Translations under genes and position numbers: made by a program | Notes under the pieces: generated by a model | Told to the model about the DNA's origin: nothing | Database searches by the model: none | The model's input: the letters and a program-made list of their open reading frames with translations, nothing else | Origin: Paenibacillus plantarum | Lineage (GTDB): Bacteria; Bacillota; Bacilli; Paenibacillales; NBRC-103111 | Length of the DNA: 64,000 bases | Assembly (NCBI RefSeq): GCF_013141695.1 | Contig: NZ_WHNY01000035.1 | Coordinates: 1 to 64,000, forward strand | Reading direction: 5' to 3' | Part shown: one piece after another, positions 37,308-45,699 of the stretch | Layout: every line of letters starts with the position of its first letter | Numbering within the stretch: position 1 is the stretch's first letter

Positions 37308-37966
37308 TTAGCTTTAAATTTATTGTTTCATAGCCTGCAAACAGTCTCATATCTTTTCTGACACGAGCTTGCCAATAGATCGGATAATAGTTTATCTGCC
37401 GTAGAAGTGTCTCTATGTGGATTAATTCTAGTCTTGTCAAATACAATCTCAACTAGGCAATCATGACTTTCCATTTGTTTTTGTTCTCGCTTGAAAGTGG
37501 TAGCTGACAACCTGACCAGAAATTTTCGTCTCGGCTTTACTTTAGCTTTGGATTAGAAGAGTTTTAAGGAACATTTCTCACTACAGTACGAACGGAAAAG
37601 AGGCAAAGATTGTGAGCTCTTTGCCTCTTATAATGCTATATGGGGTTATTTTCTTAAGTTAATGACATTGTGATTTACCAAGGTTTCTAAGTTGATATTT
37701 TCATATCGTTAGATTGCAAGTACGGAACATACGTTCACTTTAGTGTTCAAATTTTTGGTTTTCATGAAAACTTACAGCCAATTGTATGCTTTACCCCCCT
37801 CGCATCTCATGCACACCTGACCTACCACTTCGCGACTACCCTATCCATGTCCATGAATCGGATTAAGCGAGGGGTGTATAGAGTCCTTATGATTAATTTC
37901 CGAGGATAACGAAATGTTGACTTCACATGATTGAATAGAGTTGTGAGCACTTTCAAAAGAAGCTAC
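37308..37966. other. Gene-free stretch with a dispersed-repeat end, a hairpin and small palindromes
   Basis: No convincing gene. It holds a hairpin at 37598-37629 (AAGAGGCAAAGA with TCTTTGCCTCTT), the solo repeat copy 37626-37686, a LexA-box-like GAACATACGTTC at 37725-37736, a perfect palindrome GTTTTCATGAAAAC at 37758-37771, and CCCCTCGC (37796-37803) pairing with GCGAGGGG (37868-37875) across a long loop. A plus-strand frame from 37690 to 37912 is open for over 70 codons but has no good start, so it is not called. Confidence 0.5.
37626..37686 (+). repeat. Solo right end of the dispersed repeat (copy A)
   Basis: This 61-base sequence matches 42415-42475 at 58 positions. It includes GCTATATGGGGTTATTTTC and the terminal segment that ends in CAAGGTTT. 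No inverted partner is found to its left, so it is either a remnant or a truncated element. Confidence 0.85.
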
Positions 37967-38004
37967 AAAACGGCAGATACTGTTTTACTAGTACCTACCG
38001 TTTT
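37967..38004 (-). terminator. Terminator of the SLH metallophosphoesterase gene
   Basis: AAAACGG (37967-37973) pairs with CCGTTTT (37998-38004), with an inner AGTA/TACT stem. On the minus strand CCGTTTTGTAGCTTC ends the arm. It lies 17 bases after the stop codon. Confidence 0.7.
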
Positions 38005-38021
38005 CAAGTAACTTTAAATTT

Positions 38022-41000
38022 CTATTCTACATCCAATGAAAGACCAAGACTGACATTCAGCATACGCAAAATCATAAGTAACGACTCAGATCTCGTAGCC
38101 TTAGCATTTGGTTTAAATGAATCATCTGTTGCACCTTTTACGATACCCATTTCGGATAATGTATCAATCTCAGCCTCTGCCCAGTTACCCGAAGCATCCT
38201 TGAACTTACTATTTTTCACAAAAGTAGTGTTTATTACTTTGGAAAGCATAGCCACGATCTCCGCTCTGGAGATTGTCTGATTCGGTTTGAACGTTCCGTC
38301 CTCGTAACCATTAATAATACCGCTTGTTTGTAATGAAGCAATTGCGTCTGCCGCCCAGTGACCTTTGGTGTCCATAAAACTGGAATCACCTGTGGACGTT
38401 AAACCAAGAGCTTTAACTAGCATAGTCGCAAACTCTGCTCTAGTTACCATAGCATTAGCATGGAATGAACCATCCTCATACCCTTTTACGATTCCAAGCT
38501 TAGTTGCTAACTCGATTGTTTTAACAACTGGAGAATCTTTAGGTACATCCATGAATGTTACGGCAGGTCTAGAGTTTACTTTTTCTACTAGAACCTTGAT
38601 TAGATCGATATTTACCTTTTCATTGTAGAAAGGCTTAGGTGTTGGTGTTGGTGTTGGTGTTGGTGTTGGTGTTGATGGTGTTCCTGTTGATGGTGTTCCT
38701 GTTGATGGTGTATCTGTTGATGGTGTATCTGTTGTTGCTGCTATTACCGTAATCGTTGCTGTTCCTTTTTTACTTGAATCAAAGGTTGATGCTGCTGTAA
38801 TGGTATAGTCGCCTGTCGCTGCATCTGCTGCTACCGTCACTAATCCATTCGCAGCAACAACTACTTTCGAATTACTGCTTGTCCATGTTACGGTTTGGTC
38901 CGCTCCACCTACTGCTGTTACTGTAGCTGTCAGTTGCTGTGTCGCCCCTTGAACCACACTCGCTGTTATCGGACTTAAGCTTACACTTGTTATGGCTGCA
39001 TCCTTCTTCTCGATCGAGTAGTCGTCAACCAATTCTCCGCTTTCCGTACGAGCCTGAATTGAGATCTTATCATGGCTAACTTGAATTGCAGAGTATATCG
39101 GAACGTGTTCATCATACATGAAATCGAGATAATCATACTTTGTTCCATCGTAGAACTTCCAGCCAGATGTTCCTCCAGCCAAATAGACAGTCCCACGCTC
39201 TCCATTCTTCAATGGCTTACCCGCTTTCATCGGATACGTGTGCGAGTAGACGTGATCGTGGCCTTCCAGCACCAAGTCTACTTCCAATTGTTCTAGTATG
39301 GGTCCGAAATAGGTTTGTGTATTTTCGATATAATCCCCGCGCCCCTTTTCAGTATGATAAACAGGCTTATGGAACATAACGACTTTCCATTTTTTGTTGC
39401 TCTTCTGAATATCCTCGCGCAGCCATTCTGCTTGCTTGGCCATGGTTACTTCGTCACCTTCGGAATTCATCACGATAAAATGCACCTCGCCTGAATCGAA
39501 GGAATAGGCGTATTCTTTCATGAAATCCGGTCCGTTTTTAGGAAGCTCCCATCCCTTGGCGAAAATCCCTTTGCCATCACCTCCAACATCATGATTACCC
39601 ATCGTGTAACCCGAAGGAATCGAGGTTGCGTAGATCGACGTAGATTTCCAGATCTGGGTCCACTCATCTAAGAAATTTCCGTCGTCAACAATGTCACCGC
39701 CATGCATAATGAACTGGGTGTTCGGATAATTTGTAAAAGCGTTTGTCATCAGTTTTTGAAAGTTATCAATTCCATTATCACTATTGGCATGCGAATCGGA
39801 TATGAATACGAAAGAAATGGGCTTATCCTGCGCGGGGTCCGCTGTCTTGTAATCGTACCATGTACTCCAATGTCCTTCGTAACCAACCCTGTAACGATAT
39901 TTCGTACCCGGCTCAAGACCAGTAACCGATGCCTGATGGAACTTAAGTTCGACTAAGGGACCATTCTTTTCACGATGGATCACTTGCACTTCCGTAAGCG
40001 CGTCCTGCACAATCGATTTCGTGGGCTCGCTATCCTTCCTGTACTGAATAGAGGTTTGTTGAACTCTAGGTGCCGTCTGCCATCCTACGTTCATCATTGT
40101 TCTCATATCTTCGGCAACAAAGGTTTGCACATATTCCGGTTCGTCATTACCAAACTGATTAACAATTTCCATGTTCATACTTTCGGTGGTGCTTCCGTCC
40201 TTGACCGCTTGCAGTGTCCAAGTGCCTATCCCAAGGGTTAAGAGTGGCGTATGAATTTCTCCTTTTGAATCCGTTAAGCCAATGCCTCGTTTAAGATCAT
40301 TTTGCTGAACATCAGCAGTAGATATATAACCTTTCCTGGATCCATCAGGCAAATACACATTTACAAATCCGGAAGTGCTTCCTGTTGTTGCGATAAATTG
40401 CTGATCTTTCTTTACCGCTAGCAAAGATGTCGTGCCGTCGGCGTTTCTATATATATTGGAATTCGCAGCTGTCACGGTTACATATGTCTGAGGACCGTTT
40501 GGATCTAAGTACTCGATCGCCGCTCCTGCCACCGGTGCTCCGGCGTGATTGGTAACGGTGATTAAGGACTGCGTTTGCAAACCCGTTCCCTTGATTGCCA
40601 AGTTGTACGGGAACGCGATCTTATAGTTAATTGGAGCGGCAAAGGAATTCACCGAAGTGCCGCCCGTATAACCGAAGGCGCCTTCCGCCATGCGTATTTG
40701 CTTAAATGTCTCGCCGCGTTCCATCTTGGCCGTTCTAGTGAATTCGAAATCGATACTTGCCAAAGGATTCGCGTTGTCTCCTTGCAAACCATCTGCGCTA
40801 AACTCAACATAACCGCCTACATTATCGATAGTGGTCTGCACGTTGCTCAGGTCGGAACGCCCGGTTATTGCTTTCACCTGCAGAGTCGCCGGGTCGAACT
40901 TGAGCTTGGTATGTACGCTCTTTGCCGCGCCTACACCCTTTGCTCCGAGCTGTAATCGGTAAATGTCGCTGCTAAGTGATTCTTCCGGTGCCTCCATGGT

Positions 41001-41969
41001 AAGCCGTGCCCCATGCTCTATGTTGAAAGAATAATCTGCCGTTGCAGGATTACCGGCCATATCTTTAATTGCCGCATTCACCTCATAATAGCCGCCATCA
41101 AGCGGTGCATCTGGATGATACGCAATCAATTTATTGACCGGATCGTAGGCGTAGGTCGCCGATGTGACAGACTTTCCATTCACGGTCAGTTGGATCGAGT
41201 TTGGATCGATGCCCAATCCAACATCGTCCGCAGACAGGGTCATATTGGATAGCGGTGCGTTCAAAGTCTGATTTGGCGTCGGTGAAGTCGGAGTGATCAC
41301 GGGCACGGTCATATCTTCACCAACCGGTTCATCATAAATGAGCCTGACGTCGTCAATCCAAAGCGAACCTTTATTCTTTTTGCTCATTTGTCTTTGCTTA
41401 ACCTGGAAGTAAAACCACAGTGAGCCCGGCACAGACATATCCGGCCCTATTGTAGCTTCTACATATTTCCAACCACTCCAGTCTATACCTGTCTCTTCAT
41501 CCCTTATATCATAATTTCTAGTCGAACCAGTTGCATTACGAAACTTAACGGTTACACCATGTCCTTCGTTATTGCCATATACCCACATCCCAATTTTCTT
41601 GGGAACCCTGCCGCCTGGCAACGGTACTACTTGAGTTTTATCACCCACAGCAAATTGAGAGGGATTATCTGTAACTCCAATAAAATCATAATCAAATCGT
41701 AAGGACTTTGCCCCATTACGAACGTATTTGGGATTAGTTTCAAGCGCGAGAGTGACACCTTTATTGCGTATACTGTCCAAGTATAATTCGCTAAAGTCGA
41801 CATTTTCGAAATCTTCCACCATGACGACACCGCTAGGATTCGCAGGAATCACGGGAGTGGCATAAACAGTGGACGAGGATGAAAGGGATACTGGTATGAA
41901 CGGGATAACCAACGCCATTACCAATATTCCGATCAAAATTCTCTTAATAAATAGATGATGATCATTCAC
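38022..41969 (-). CDS. SLH-anchored calcineurin-like metallophosphoesterase
   Basis: 1315-residue exported protein. After a signal peptide (hydrophobic residues 10-30) it has a carbohydrate-binding-like domain to about 210, an Ig-like domain, a cohesin-like domain (about 330-460), a fibronectin-III/purple-acid-phosphatase N-domain, then the phosphoesterase core: SDSHAN, GGDIVDD, GNHDV, FHKPVYH and EGHDHVYSH, the full set of metal ligands. A Big_2 domain (about 1040-1120), a Thr/Pro linker (PTPTPTPTPTPKP) and three SLH domains follow. It probably hydrolyses phosphate esters at the cell surface. The start is GTG. A short leader frame lies 31 bases upstream. The linker DNA is a (GGTGTT)n repeat prone to length change. 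Confidence 0.9.
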   Translation of the reverse strand: MNDHHLFIKRILIGILVMALVIPFIPVSLSSSSTVYATPVIPANPSGVVMVEDFENVDFSELYLDSIRNKGVTLALETNPKYVRNGAKSLRFDYDFIGVTDNPSQFAVGDKTQVVPLPGGRVPKKIGMWVYGNNEGHGVTVKFRNATGSTRNYDIRDEETGIDWSGWKYVEATIGPDMSVPGSLWFYFQVKQRQMSKKNKGSLWIDDVRLIYDEPVGEDMTVPVITPTSPTPNQTLNAPLSNMTLSADDVGLGIDPNSIQLTVNGKSVTSATYAYDPVNKLIAYHPDAPLDGGYYEVNAAIKDMAGNPATADYSFNIEHGARLTMEAPEESLSSDIYRLQLGAKGVGAAKSVHTKLKFDPATLQVKAITGRSDLSNVQTTIDNVGGYVEFSADGLQGDNANPLASIDFEFTRTAKMERGETFKQIRMAEGAFGYTGGTSVNSFAAPINYKIAFPYNLAIKGTGLQTQSLITVTNHAGAPVAGAAIEYLDPNGPQTYVTVTAANSNIYRNADGTTSLLAVKKDQQFIATTGSTSGFVNVYLPDGSRKGYISTADVQQNDLKRGIGLTDSKGEIHTPLLTLGIGTWTLQAVKDGSTTESMNMEIVNQFGNDEPEYVQTFVAEDMRTMMNVGWQTAPRVQQTSIQYRKDSEPTKSIVQDALTEVQVIHREKNGPLVELKFHQASVTGLEPGTKYRYRVGYEGHWSTWYDYKTADPAQDKPISFVFISDSHANSDNGIDNFQKLMTNAFTNYPNTQFIMHGGDIVDDGNFLDEWTQIWKSTSIYATSIPSGYTMGNHDVGGDGKGIFAKGWELPKNGPDFMKEYAYSFDSGEVHFIVMNSEGDEVTMAKQAEWLREDIQKSNKKWKVVMFHKPVYHTEKGRGDYIENTQTYFGPILEQLEVDLVLEGHDHVYSHTYPMKAGKPLKNGERGTVYLAGGTSGWKFYDGTKYDYLDFMYDEHVPIYSAIQVSHDKISIQARTESGELVDDYSIEKKDAAITSVSLSPITASVVQGATQQLTATVTAVGGADQTVTWTSSNSKVVVAANGLVTVAADAATGDYTITAASTFDSSKKGTATITVIAATTDTPSTDTPSTGTPSTGTPSTPTPTPTPTPTPKPFYNEKVNIDLIKVLVEKVNSRPAVTFMDVPKDSPVVKTIELATKLGIVKGYEDGSFHANAMVTRAEFATMLVKALGLTSTGDSSFMDTKGHWAADAIASLQTSGIINGYEDGTFKPNQTISRAEIVAMLSKVINTTFVKNSKFKDASGNWAEAEIDTLSEMGIVKGATDDSFKPNAKATRSESLLMILRMLNVSLGLSLDVE

Positions 41970-41999
41970 AAACCTACACTCTCCTCTGAAGCTAAAATG

Positions 42000-42056
42000 T
42001 TATTGACTTGTAAAAGATAAGTCACATATATTAATATAGCGTAATTTTGTTTTCAC
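42000..42056 (-). CDS. Possible 18-codon leader peptide upstream of the SLH phosphoesterase
   Basis: A GTG codon at 42056 is preceded by GGAGGTGA with seven bases between GGAGG and the start, an almost ideal ribosome binding site. It reads MKTKLRYINICDLSFTSQ and stops at 42000, 31 bases before the start of the large gene. Such a good site on so short a frame suggests a translated leader that could couple or attenuate the downstream gene, or simply an accidental site. No terminator alternating with it is obvious. Confidence 0.4.
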   Translation of the reverse strand: MKTKLRYINICDLSFTSQ

Positions 42057-42157
42057 AAAATCACCTCCAAATATCATTATCGTAAAGATAATTTGTATAA
42101 TTTTGCCATCTAACGTCATTTATTACTAGTTGCTTAACTTCTGAGTTAGCTAATAAG

Positions 42158-42193
42158 GGAGATTCTTGTCGCAAAAAAAAGACAAGAATCTCC
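42158..42193. repeat. 13-bp perfect inverted repeat with A8 loop
   Basis: GGAGATTCTTGTC (42158-42170) and GACAAGAATCTCC (42181-42193) flank GC plus eight As. It abuts the left end of the MITE-like element and lacks a flanking T-run, so it does not look like an ordinary terminator. Confidence 0.75.
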
Positions 42194-42201
42194 AACGACA
42201 T

Positions 42202-42475
42202 AAACCTTGATTTATCACAATGTCATTAACTTAACGGGTTAGAAAAACAGCGAATGCCCCCTTTGGAAGATTTGACAAGGGGGCATTCGCTGTTTATTAA
42301 AGATATTTGCTTTTATGTCGTTAGTGATAGTTTTGGAATTCTGATATTAGAACATAGTAAATCCAGTTAATTATTGTAGCCGTCATCATGTCATGTCGGC
42401 TCACTAATAGCTCTTCTTATAACGCTATATGGGGTTATTTTCTTAACTTAATGACATTGTGATTTATCAAGGTTT
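42202..42475. mobile_element. 274-bp MITE-like element with about 33-bp terminal inverted repeats
   Basis: The left end (42202-42234, AAACCTTGATTTATCACAAT...) matches the reverse complement of the right end (42443-42475) at 30 of 33 positions. The interior holds no gene but a perfect 18-bp hairpin at 42246-42294. The right end is also found as a solo copy at 37626-37686. These are the traits of a nonautonomous transposable element mobilised in trans. Target-site duplications are not clear. AACGACATAAA at 42194-42204 is matched in inverse at 42311-42321, giving a second nested inverted repeat. Confidence 0.7.
42246..42294. terminator. 18-bp perfect hairpin inside the MITE-like element
   Basis: Bases 42246-42263 pair perfectly with 42277-42294 across a 13-base loop (stem includes GCGAATGCCCCC). 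On the minus strand TTTTTCT follows, and on the plus strand TGTTTATT. It has terminator form although no gene ends nearby, so it may insulate the divergent flanking genes or end an unseen short transcript. Confidence 0.6.
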
Positions 42476-42587
42476 TAAAGCGGGATTATCCTGTCGTCGT
42501 ACTGCTGCTGTTGTCTGCAGAGCTACTTGGTTTCATTCGTATAACGTGCCTGCGGGTAAAAATAATATTCCTTTTTTATCCATTTTT

Positions 42588-42595
42588 GTTATAAT
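42588..42595 (+). promoter_or_regulatory. Extended -10 promoter of the CPBP protease gene
   Basis: TG at 42587-42588 followed one base later by TATAAT (42590-42595), an extended -10 element; no good -35 is visible. It lies 37 bases before the start codon. Confidence 0.6.
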
Positions 42596-42632
42596 AGAAT
42601 TCGTTTACTTTTAGATGAAAGAGGTGTAAGGC

Positions 42633-43406
42633 ATGCCTATAATGTCTGACAAAACTTACAAGGATCAGCCAGTTCTATTCTCACTCTTCCTCGGCATTGT
42701 GCTAACCTTATTAATTTCGGTAGCATCAGCTGCAGCCACCGTGCGAGGCTTGGGAGATACAGGGATGATGATTGCCCAAGGGTGCGCATTCATCGTCATG
42801 GCGATAGCTGTTACCATGTATATGCGAAGGAAAGACAGCACTATGGCTATCTTTGGCTTCAAACGACTGGCAGGAGTAAACAATAAGGCGGTGCTGTACT
42901 ATGTTCCGCTCGTTATCATTGTTTTTGTTCAACCTGTGATTGGTGGATTTAATAGCGAACTGTCCTTAGGCAAGATCGTCTTGATTGTCCTGTTTTCACT
43001 TGTGGTCGGGTATACCGAAGAGTCAATTTTCCGAGGGATCATTTGGGCAAAGTTGAAGGATAAAAGTTCACTGTTTTACATCCTGTTTTCTTCCATCTTT
43101 TTTGGTATCCTACATATGGCCAATGCCCTAAATGGTCGGGACTGGTTGTCCATTTTACTTCAGATCATAAATGCATTTCTCATCGGACTCATTTTAGCCT
43201 TGCTGATTGTCATGACGGCTCGTATTCTCCCGTTAATCATTTTTCATTTTATGTTCGATGCCATGGCCCAGTTGACGAACGCAACAACAACGGCGAACGA
43301 AGTATTTGTTGTTGCTGTGCTGAGTATCTGCTACTTGCTCTATGGCGCATATTTAGTTGTCATGCTAACACGCAGACGCAGAACGAACATTCAAATTGCT
43401 GCCTGA
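42633..43406 (+). CDS. CPBP-family (CAAX-type) intramembrane metalloprotease
   Basis: 257-residue membrane protein with about seven hydrophobic segments. The Abi/CPBP motifs are clear: EESIFRG (motif 1, Glu-Glu-x3-Arg), FGILHM (motif 2, the His ligand) and FHFMFDA (motif 3). Family members cleave prenylated or hydrophobic peptides or serve in bacteriocin self-immunity; the substrate here is unknown. AGAGGTG lies ten bases before the ATG. It stands alone between the MITE-like element and a terminator. Confidence 0.88.
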   Translation: MPIMSDKTYKDQPVLFSLFLGIVLTLLISVASAAATVRGLGDTGMMIAQGCAFIVMAIAVTMYMRRKDSTMAIFGFKRLAGVNNKAVLYYVPLVIIVFVQPVIGGFNSELSLGKIVLIVLFSLVVGYTEESIFRGIIWAKLKDKSSLFYILFSSIFFGILHMANALNGRDWLSILLQIINAFLIGLILALLIVMTARILPLIIFHFMFDAMAQLTNATTTANEVFVVAVLSICYLLYGAYLVVMLTRRRRTNIQIAA

Positions 43407-43458
43407 GTCTAGGATGCAACCCAGAACATATAATTGAAAATAGACCTTACATACAAAA

Positions 43459-43498
43459 AGCTGCCTAACAAGGAAGGACTTCTACTTGTTAGGCAGCT
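43459..43498. terminator. Bidirectional terminator
   Basis: AGCTGCCTAACAAG (43459-43472) pairs perfectly with CTTGTTAGGCAGCT (43485-43498); it is A-rich on the left and CTTATTTTC follows on the right. It serves the convergent protease and Gly-rich genes. Confidence 0.85.
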
Positions 43499-43564
43499 CT
43501 TATTTTCATACAGTGGAGATTATACTTCCTCATCCCTATTTATAGGGTACGGATATGGTGGATA

Positions 43565-44005
43565 TTACTGATTGTACGGCGGGTATGGATATGGGTATGG
43601 GTATGGATATGGATATGGGTACGGGTAATAGGGTGGGTAGTACGGTTGTGTCGCCGCACCATAAAGCAATGGAGCCACTACCCATGGCAATACATTGTTA
43701 AAGCCGCCGCCATGAAAGTGACCTGGGCCACCGGGAAAATGTCCAGGGCCTCCTGGGAAGTGGCCTGGTCCGCCAGGCCCGTGTCCAATACCCCCAGGTC
43801 CACCTATGCCTCCAATACCACCGGGTCCGTGGCCAATACCTCCAGGTCCACCTATGCCACCAACACCGCCGGGTCCGTGGCCAATACCTCCAGGTCCGCC
43901 TATGCCTCCGATACCGCCAGGTCCATGTCCTATACCGCCACCATGCCCTCCGACCGGCGGACGAAATTCTTGATCTTCACGCTTCGTCATATCGTAATCA
44001 CTCAC
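43565..44005 (-). CDS. Gly-rich and Pro-Tyr repeat protein
   Basis: 146-residue low-complexity protein. Residues 1-18 are charged (MSDYDMTKREDQEF). Residues 19-100 consist of GG(I/V)GGIGGPGGIGHGP-type 16-residue repeats (about three copies), then three GPGHFPG-type repeats. A short hydrophobic stretch (VLPWVVAPLLYGAA) precedes a tail of seven Tyr-Pro pairs. The coding DNA is correspondingly repetitive (48-base and hexanucleotide units), so copy number may vary between strains. No enzyme domain is present; a spore-coat or surface structural role is a guess from composition. It has terminator support and a promoter-sized gap to the next gene. Confidence 0.7.
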   Translation of the reverse strand: MSDYDMTKREDQEFRPPVGGHGGGIGHGPGGIGGIGGPGGIGHGPGGVGGIGGPGGIGHGPGGIGGIGGPGGIGHGPGGPGHFPGGPGHFPGGPGHFHGGGFNNVLPWVVAPLLYGAATQPYYPPYYPYPYPYPYPYPYPYPPYNQ

Positions 44006-44070
44006 AATCTCTGTATAGTTTGATTTTCTACTATACTGTATGTGTGCGATTGCCTATTCGGTGAATGAAA

Positions 44071-44085
44071 GCCCAAAAAATGGGC
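44071..44085 (-). terminator. Weak terminator of the stalk-domain protein gene
   Basis: GCCCA (44071-44075) pairs with TGGGC (44081-44085); TTTCATT follows on the minus strand. The stem is short. Confidence 0.35.
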
Positions 44086-44089
44086 GGGT

Positions 44090-45076
44090 TTACTTGTTTT
44101 TAAGGTCCTTCTCTTTATCAGCTTTCTTTTTCTCATAATCATTTCTATAGGTATCAATTATTGTATCAATTGTTGACCTATCGTAACCATTCGAAGTTAA
44201 TTTCGTTTCCGTGTCACTCATGATTTGTTCAAACTTTCTATCTGATGTTTCTCTGATGTACTCTCTAGCTTGTGATTTTAAGCTCTCATCATGTGTTGCA
44301 AGATATTTAAGATACAGTTCTAGCAATACGCCAGCTGCTTCTGTCTCAAGAGCTGACATTTTCCCCTTAGCCTCAGCTTTAATTGAATCTACAGATACTT
44401 TAATGGTGGATCCGCCCCCACCACCTGCCCCACCACCAATTGGTGGTGTAACTACAGGCTTAGTCTCTGGCTTCACTTCAGGCAATTTCACCTCAGGCTT
44501 CTTCTCTTCCTTCGTAACCGCGGACACCGTGTACGTTTCCGAATCCCAGTTAATCGTTTTCCCAACAGATTCCGAGAAGAAACGAATCGGAACAAACAAA
44601 CTACCATCAACAATATACCCTGGCAATTCATCAGATGGACTCTTCTTAACACCATCAAAAACATAATTAATTTTCTCTTTATATACCTTCAAATTACTTA
44701 GCGCCAACTTCGATTTATCGAACTTTTCATTGCTTTTCGAAAAAACCTGCGTATTTAATTTATATTCACTAATATTAATTTTCTCTGTCGCCTTAGGCTC
44801 TGCAATCGTTACCGTGTAGGTATTCGGGTCCCAGTTGACCGCTTTATCTAGCGAGTAAGAAATGAATCGAATGGGCACATACGTCGTGCCTTCATAAATA
44901 AATCCCTGCTGATCCACTGGCGGCGCATATTCCTTCCCATCAAACGTAAAATGCATCGGAACCTGATACACATCCACATCCATTGGCACTTGTGCTGCCG
45001 ATGCTTGCGCAGAAATCCCCATCACCAGGGCTAGGGATAAACCTGTAATTGCTTTCATTCGTTGACTCGCTTTCAC
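44090..45076 (-). CDS. Secreted protein with two copper-amine-oxidase-like stalk domains
   Basis: 328-residue exported protein. After a signal peptide (cleavage near SAQASA) there are two stalk domains of the copper amine oxidase N-terminal type: VPMHFTFDGKEYAPP with YVPIRFISYSLDKAVNWDP, and INYVFDGVKKSPS with FVPIRFFSESVGKTINWDS. A Pro/Lys/Glu linker with a GGGAGGGGG tract leads to a helical charged C-terminal region of about 110 residues ending in Lys-rich sequence. Such domains are wall-associated in Paenibacillus. The start is GTG with AGAGG upstream. It is the last gene of a minus-strand trio with two membrane-anchored proteins. Confidence 0.85.
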   Translation of the reverse strand: MKASQRMKAITGLSLALVMGISAQASAAQVPMDVDVYQVPMHFTFDGKEYAPPVDQQGFIYEGTTYVPIRFISYSLDKAVNWDPNTYTVTIAEPKATEKINISEYKLNTQVFSKSNEKFDKSKLALSNLKVYKEKINYVFDGVKKSPSDELPGYIVDGSLFVPIRFFSESVGKTINWDSETYTVSAVTKEEKKPEVKLPEVKPETKPVVTPPIGGGAGGGGGSTIKVSVDSIKAEAKGKMSALETEAAGVLLELYLKYLATHDESLKSQAREYIRETSDRKFEQIMSDTETKLTSNGYDRSTIDTIIDTYRNDYEKKKADKEKDLKNK

Positions 45077-45099
45077 TTTCTGAACACCTCTTCTATGTA

Positions 45100-45663
45100 T
45101 TATTGGGAAGAAACCACTTTCTGTACGGCCGCAATTTCTGCCGATGTAAACTTCGTATACGCGATCTTCTTCATCTCTGCCTTCTTCTCAGGCGTCAGTC
45201 CACCACTAGCCATTTGCCTAAGTTTATTGAGTTCAGATGCCGAGAATCGGCTCATCACGAACTTCACAGCCTCCTGCTTATTCTCGAATTGAACATCTTC
45301 CTTCTTCTCCGTTGCAGTCGACTTCTTCTGTTCATTTCCCGTTGTTGGCTCTTGCCCCTTCACGGTATTCGCAACGTTTACCTGCTCATTCGAGTTCTTC
45401 GGGTTCACGTTTCCATCCGACTTATCTTCGCTTGCAGACTTCGGCTTCTCAGCACTCGGGGTAACAGAAGGAGGAATTTCAATCGTATTTGCAACAGCGG
45501 ACAAATCCATGGAATTCAACCATTGTTGGCTTGTCCCACCATCCAGAACAAGTTGATTGGCTATTTTATCTGCAATCACATTCATCGCATAACTATAAGC
45601 CGTATAACCGCCAACTCCTAGCATACCTAGCACAATGACCGTCAGTATGAGCCTTTTTCTCAT
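45100..45663 (-). CDS. Membrane-anchored protein, paralogue of the next gene upstream
   Basis: 187-residue protein I do not recognise. A single N-terminal membrane anchor (residues 5-25) is followed by a Ser/Lys/Glu-rich low-complexity linker and a compact C-terminal helical domain (about residues 128-185) with FSASELNKLRQMASGGLTPE, equivalent to LSASDIQLFAKMAGNGLSVD in the 45700-46413 protein. GGGGG lies before the ATG. The outside C-terminal domain may be a binding module or sensor. It lies 36 bases downstream of its paralogue and 23 bases upstream of the stalk-domain gene. Confidence 0.75.
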   Translation of the reverse strand: MRKRLILTVIVLGMLGVGGYTAYSYAMNVIADKIANQLVLDGGTSQQWLNSMDLSAVANTIEIPPSVTPSAEKPKSASEDKSDGNVNPKNSNEQVNVANTVKGQEPTTGNEQKKSTATEKKEDVQFENKQEAVKFVMSRFSASELNKLRQMASGGLTPEKKAEMKKIAYTKFTSAEIAAVQKVVSSQ

Positions 45664-45699
45664 CTCAACCCCCTACTGTAGTTAGCAACTGTATTTACA

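Noticed and set aside
37690..37912. Open plus-strand frame of over 70 codons without a good start
   Set aside because: Only late in-frame ATGs, no ribosome binding site and no recognised similarity; may be chance.
38639..38700. GGTGTT repeat tract as a regulatory or mobile repeat
   Set aside because: It is the in-frame coding sequence of the Thr/Pro linker of the SLH phosphoesterase.
42000..42056. N-terminal extension of the SLH phosphoesterase
   Set aside because: The short frame ends in a stop codon before the large gene and is not in the same frame, so it can only be a separate leader peptide.
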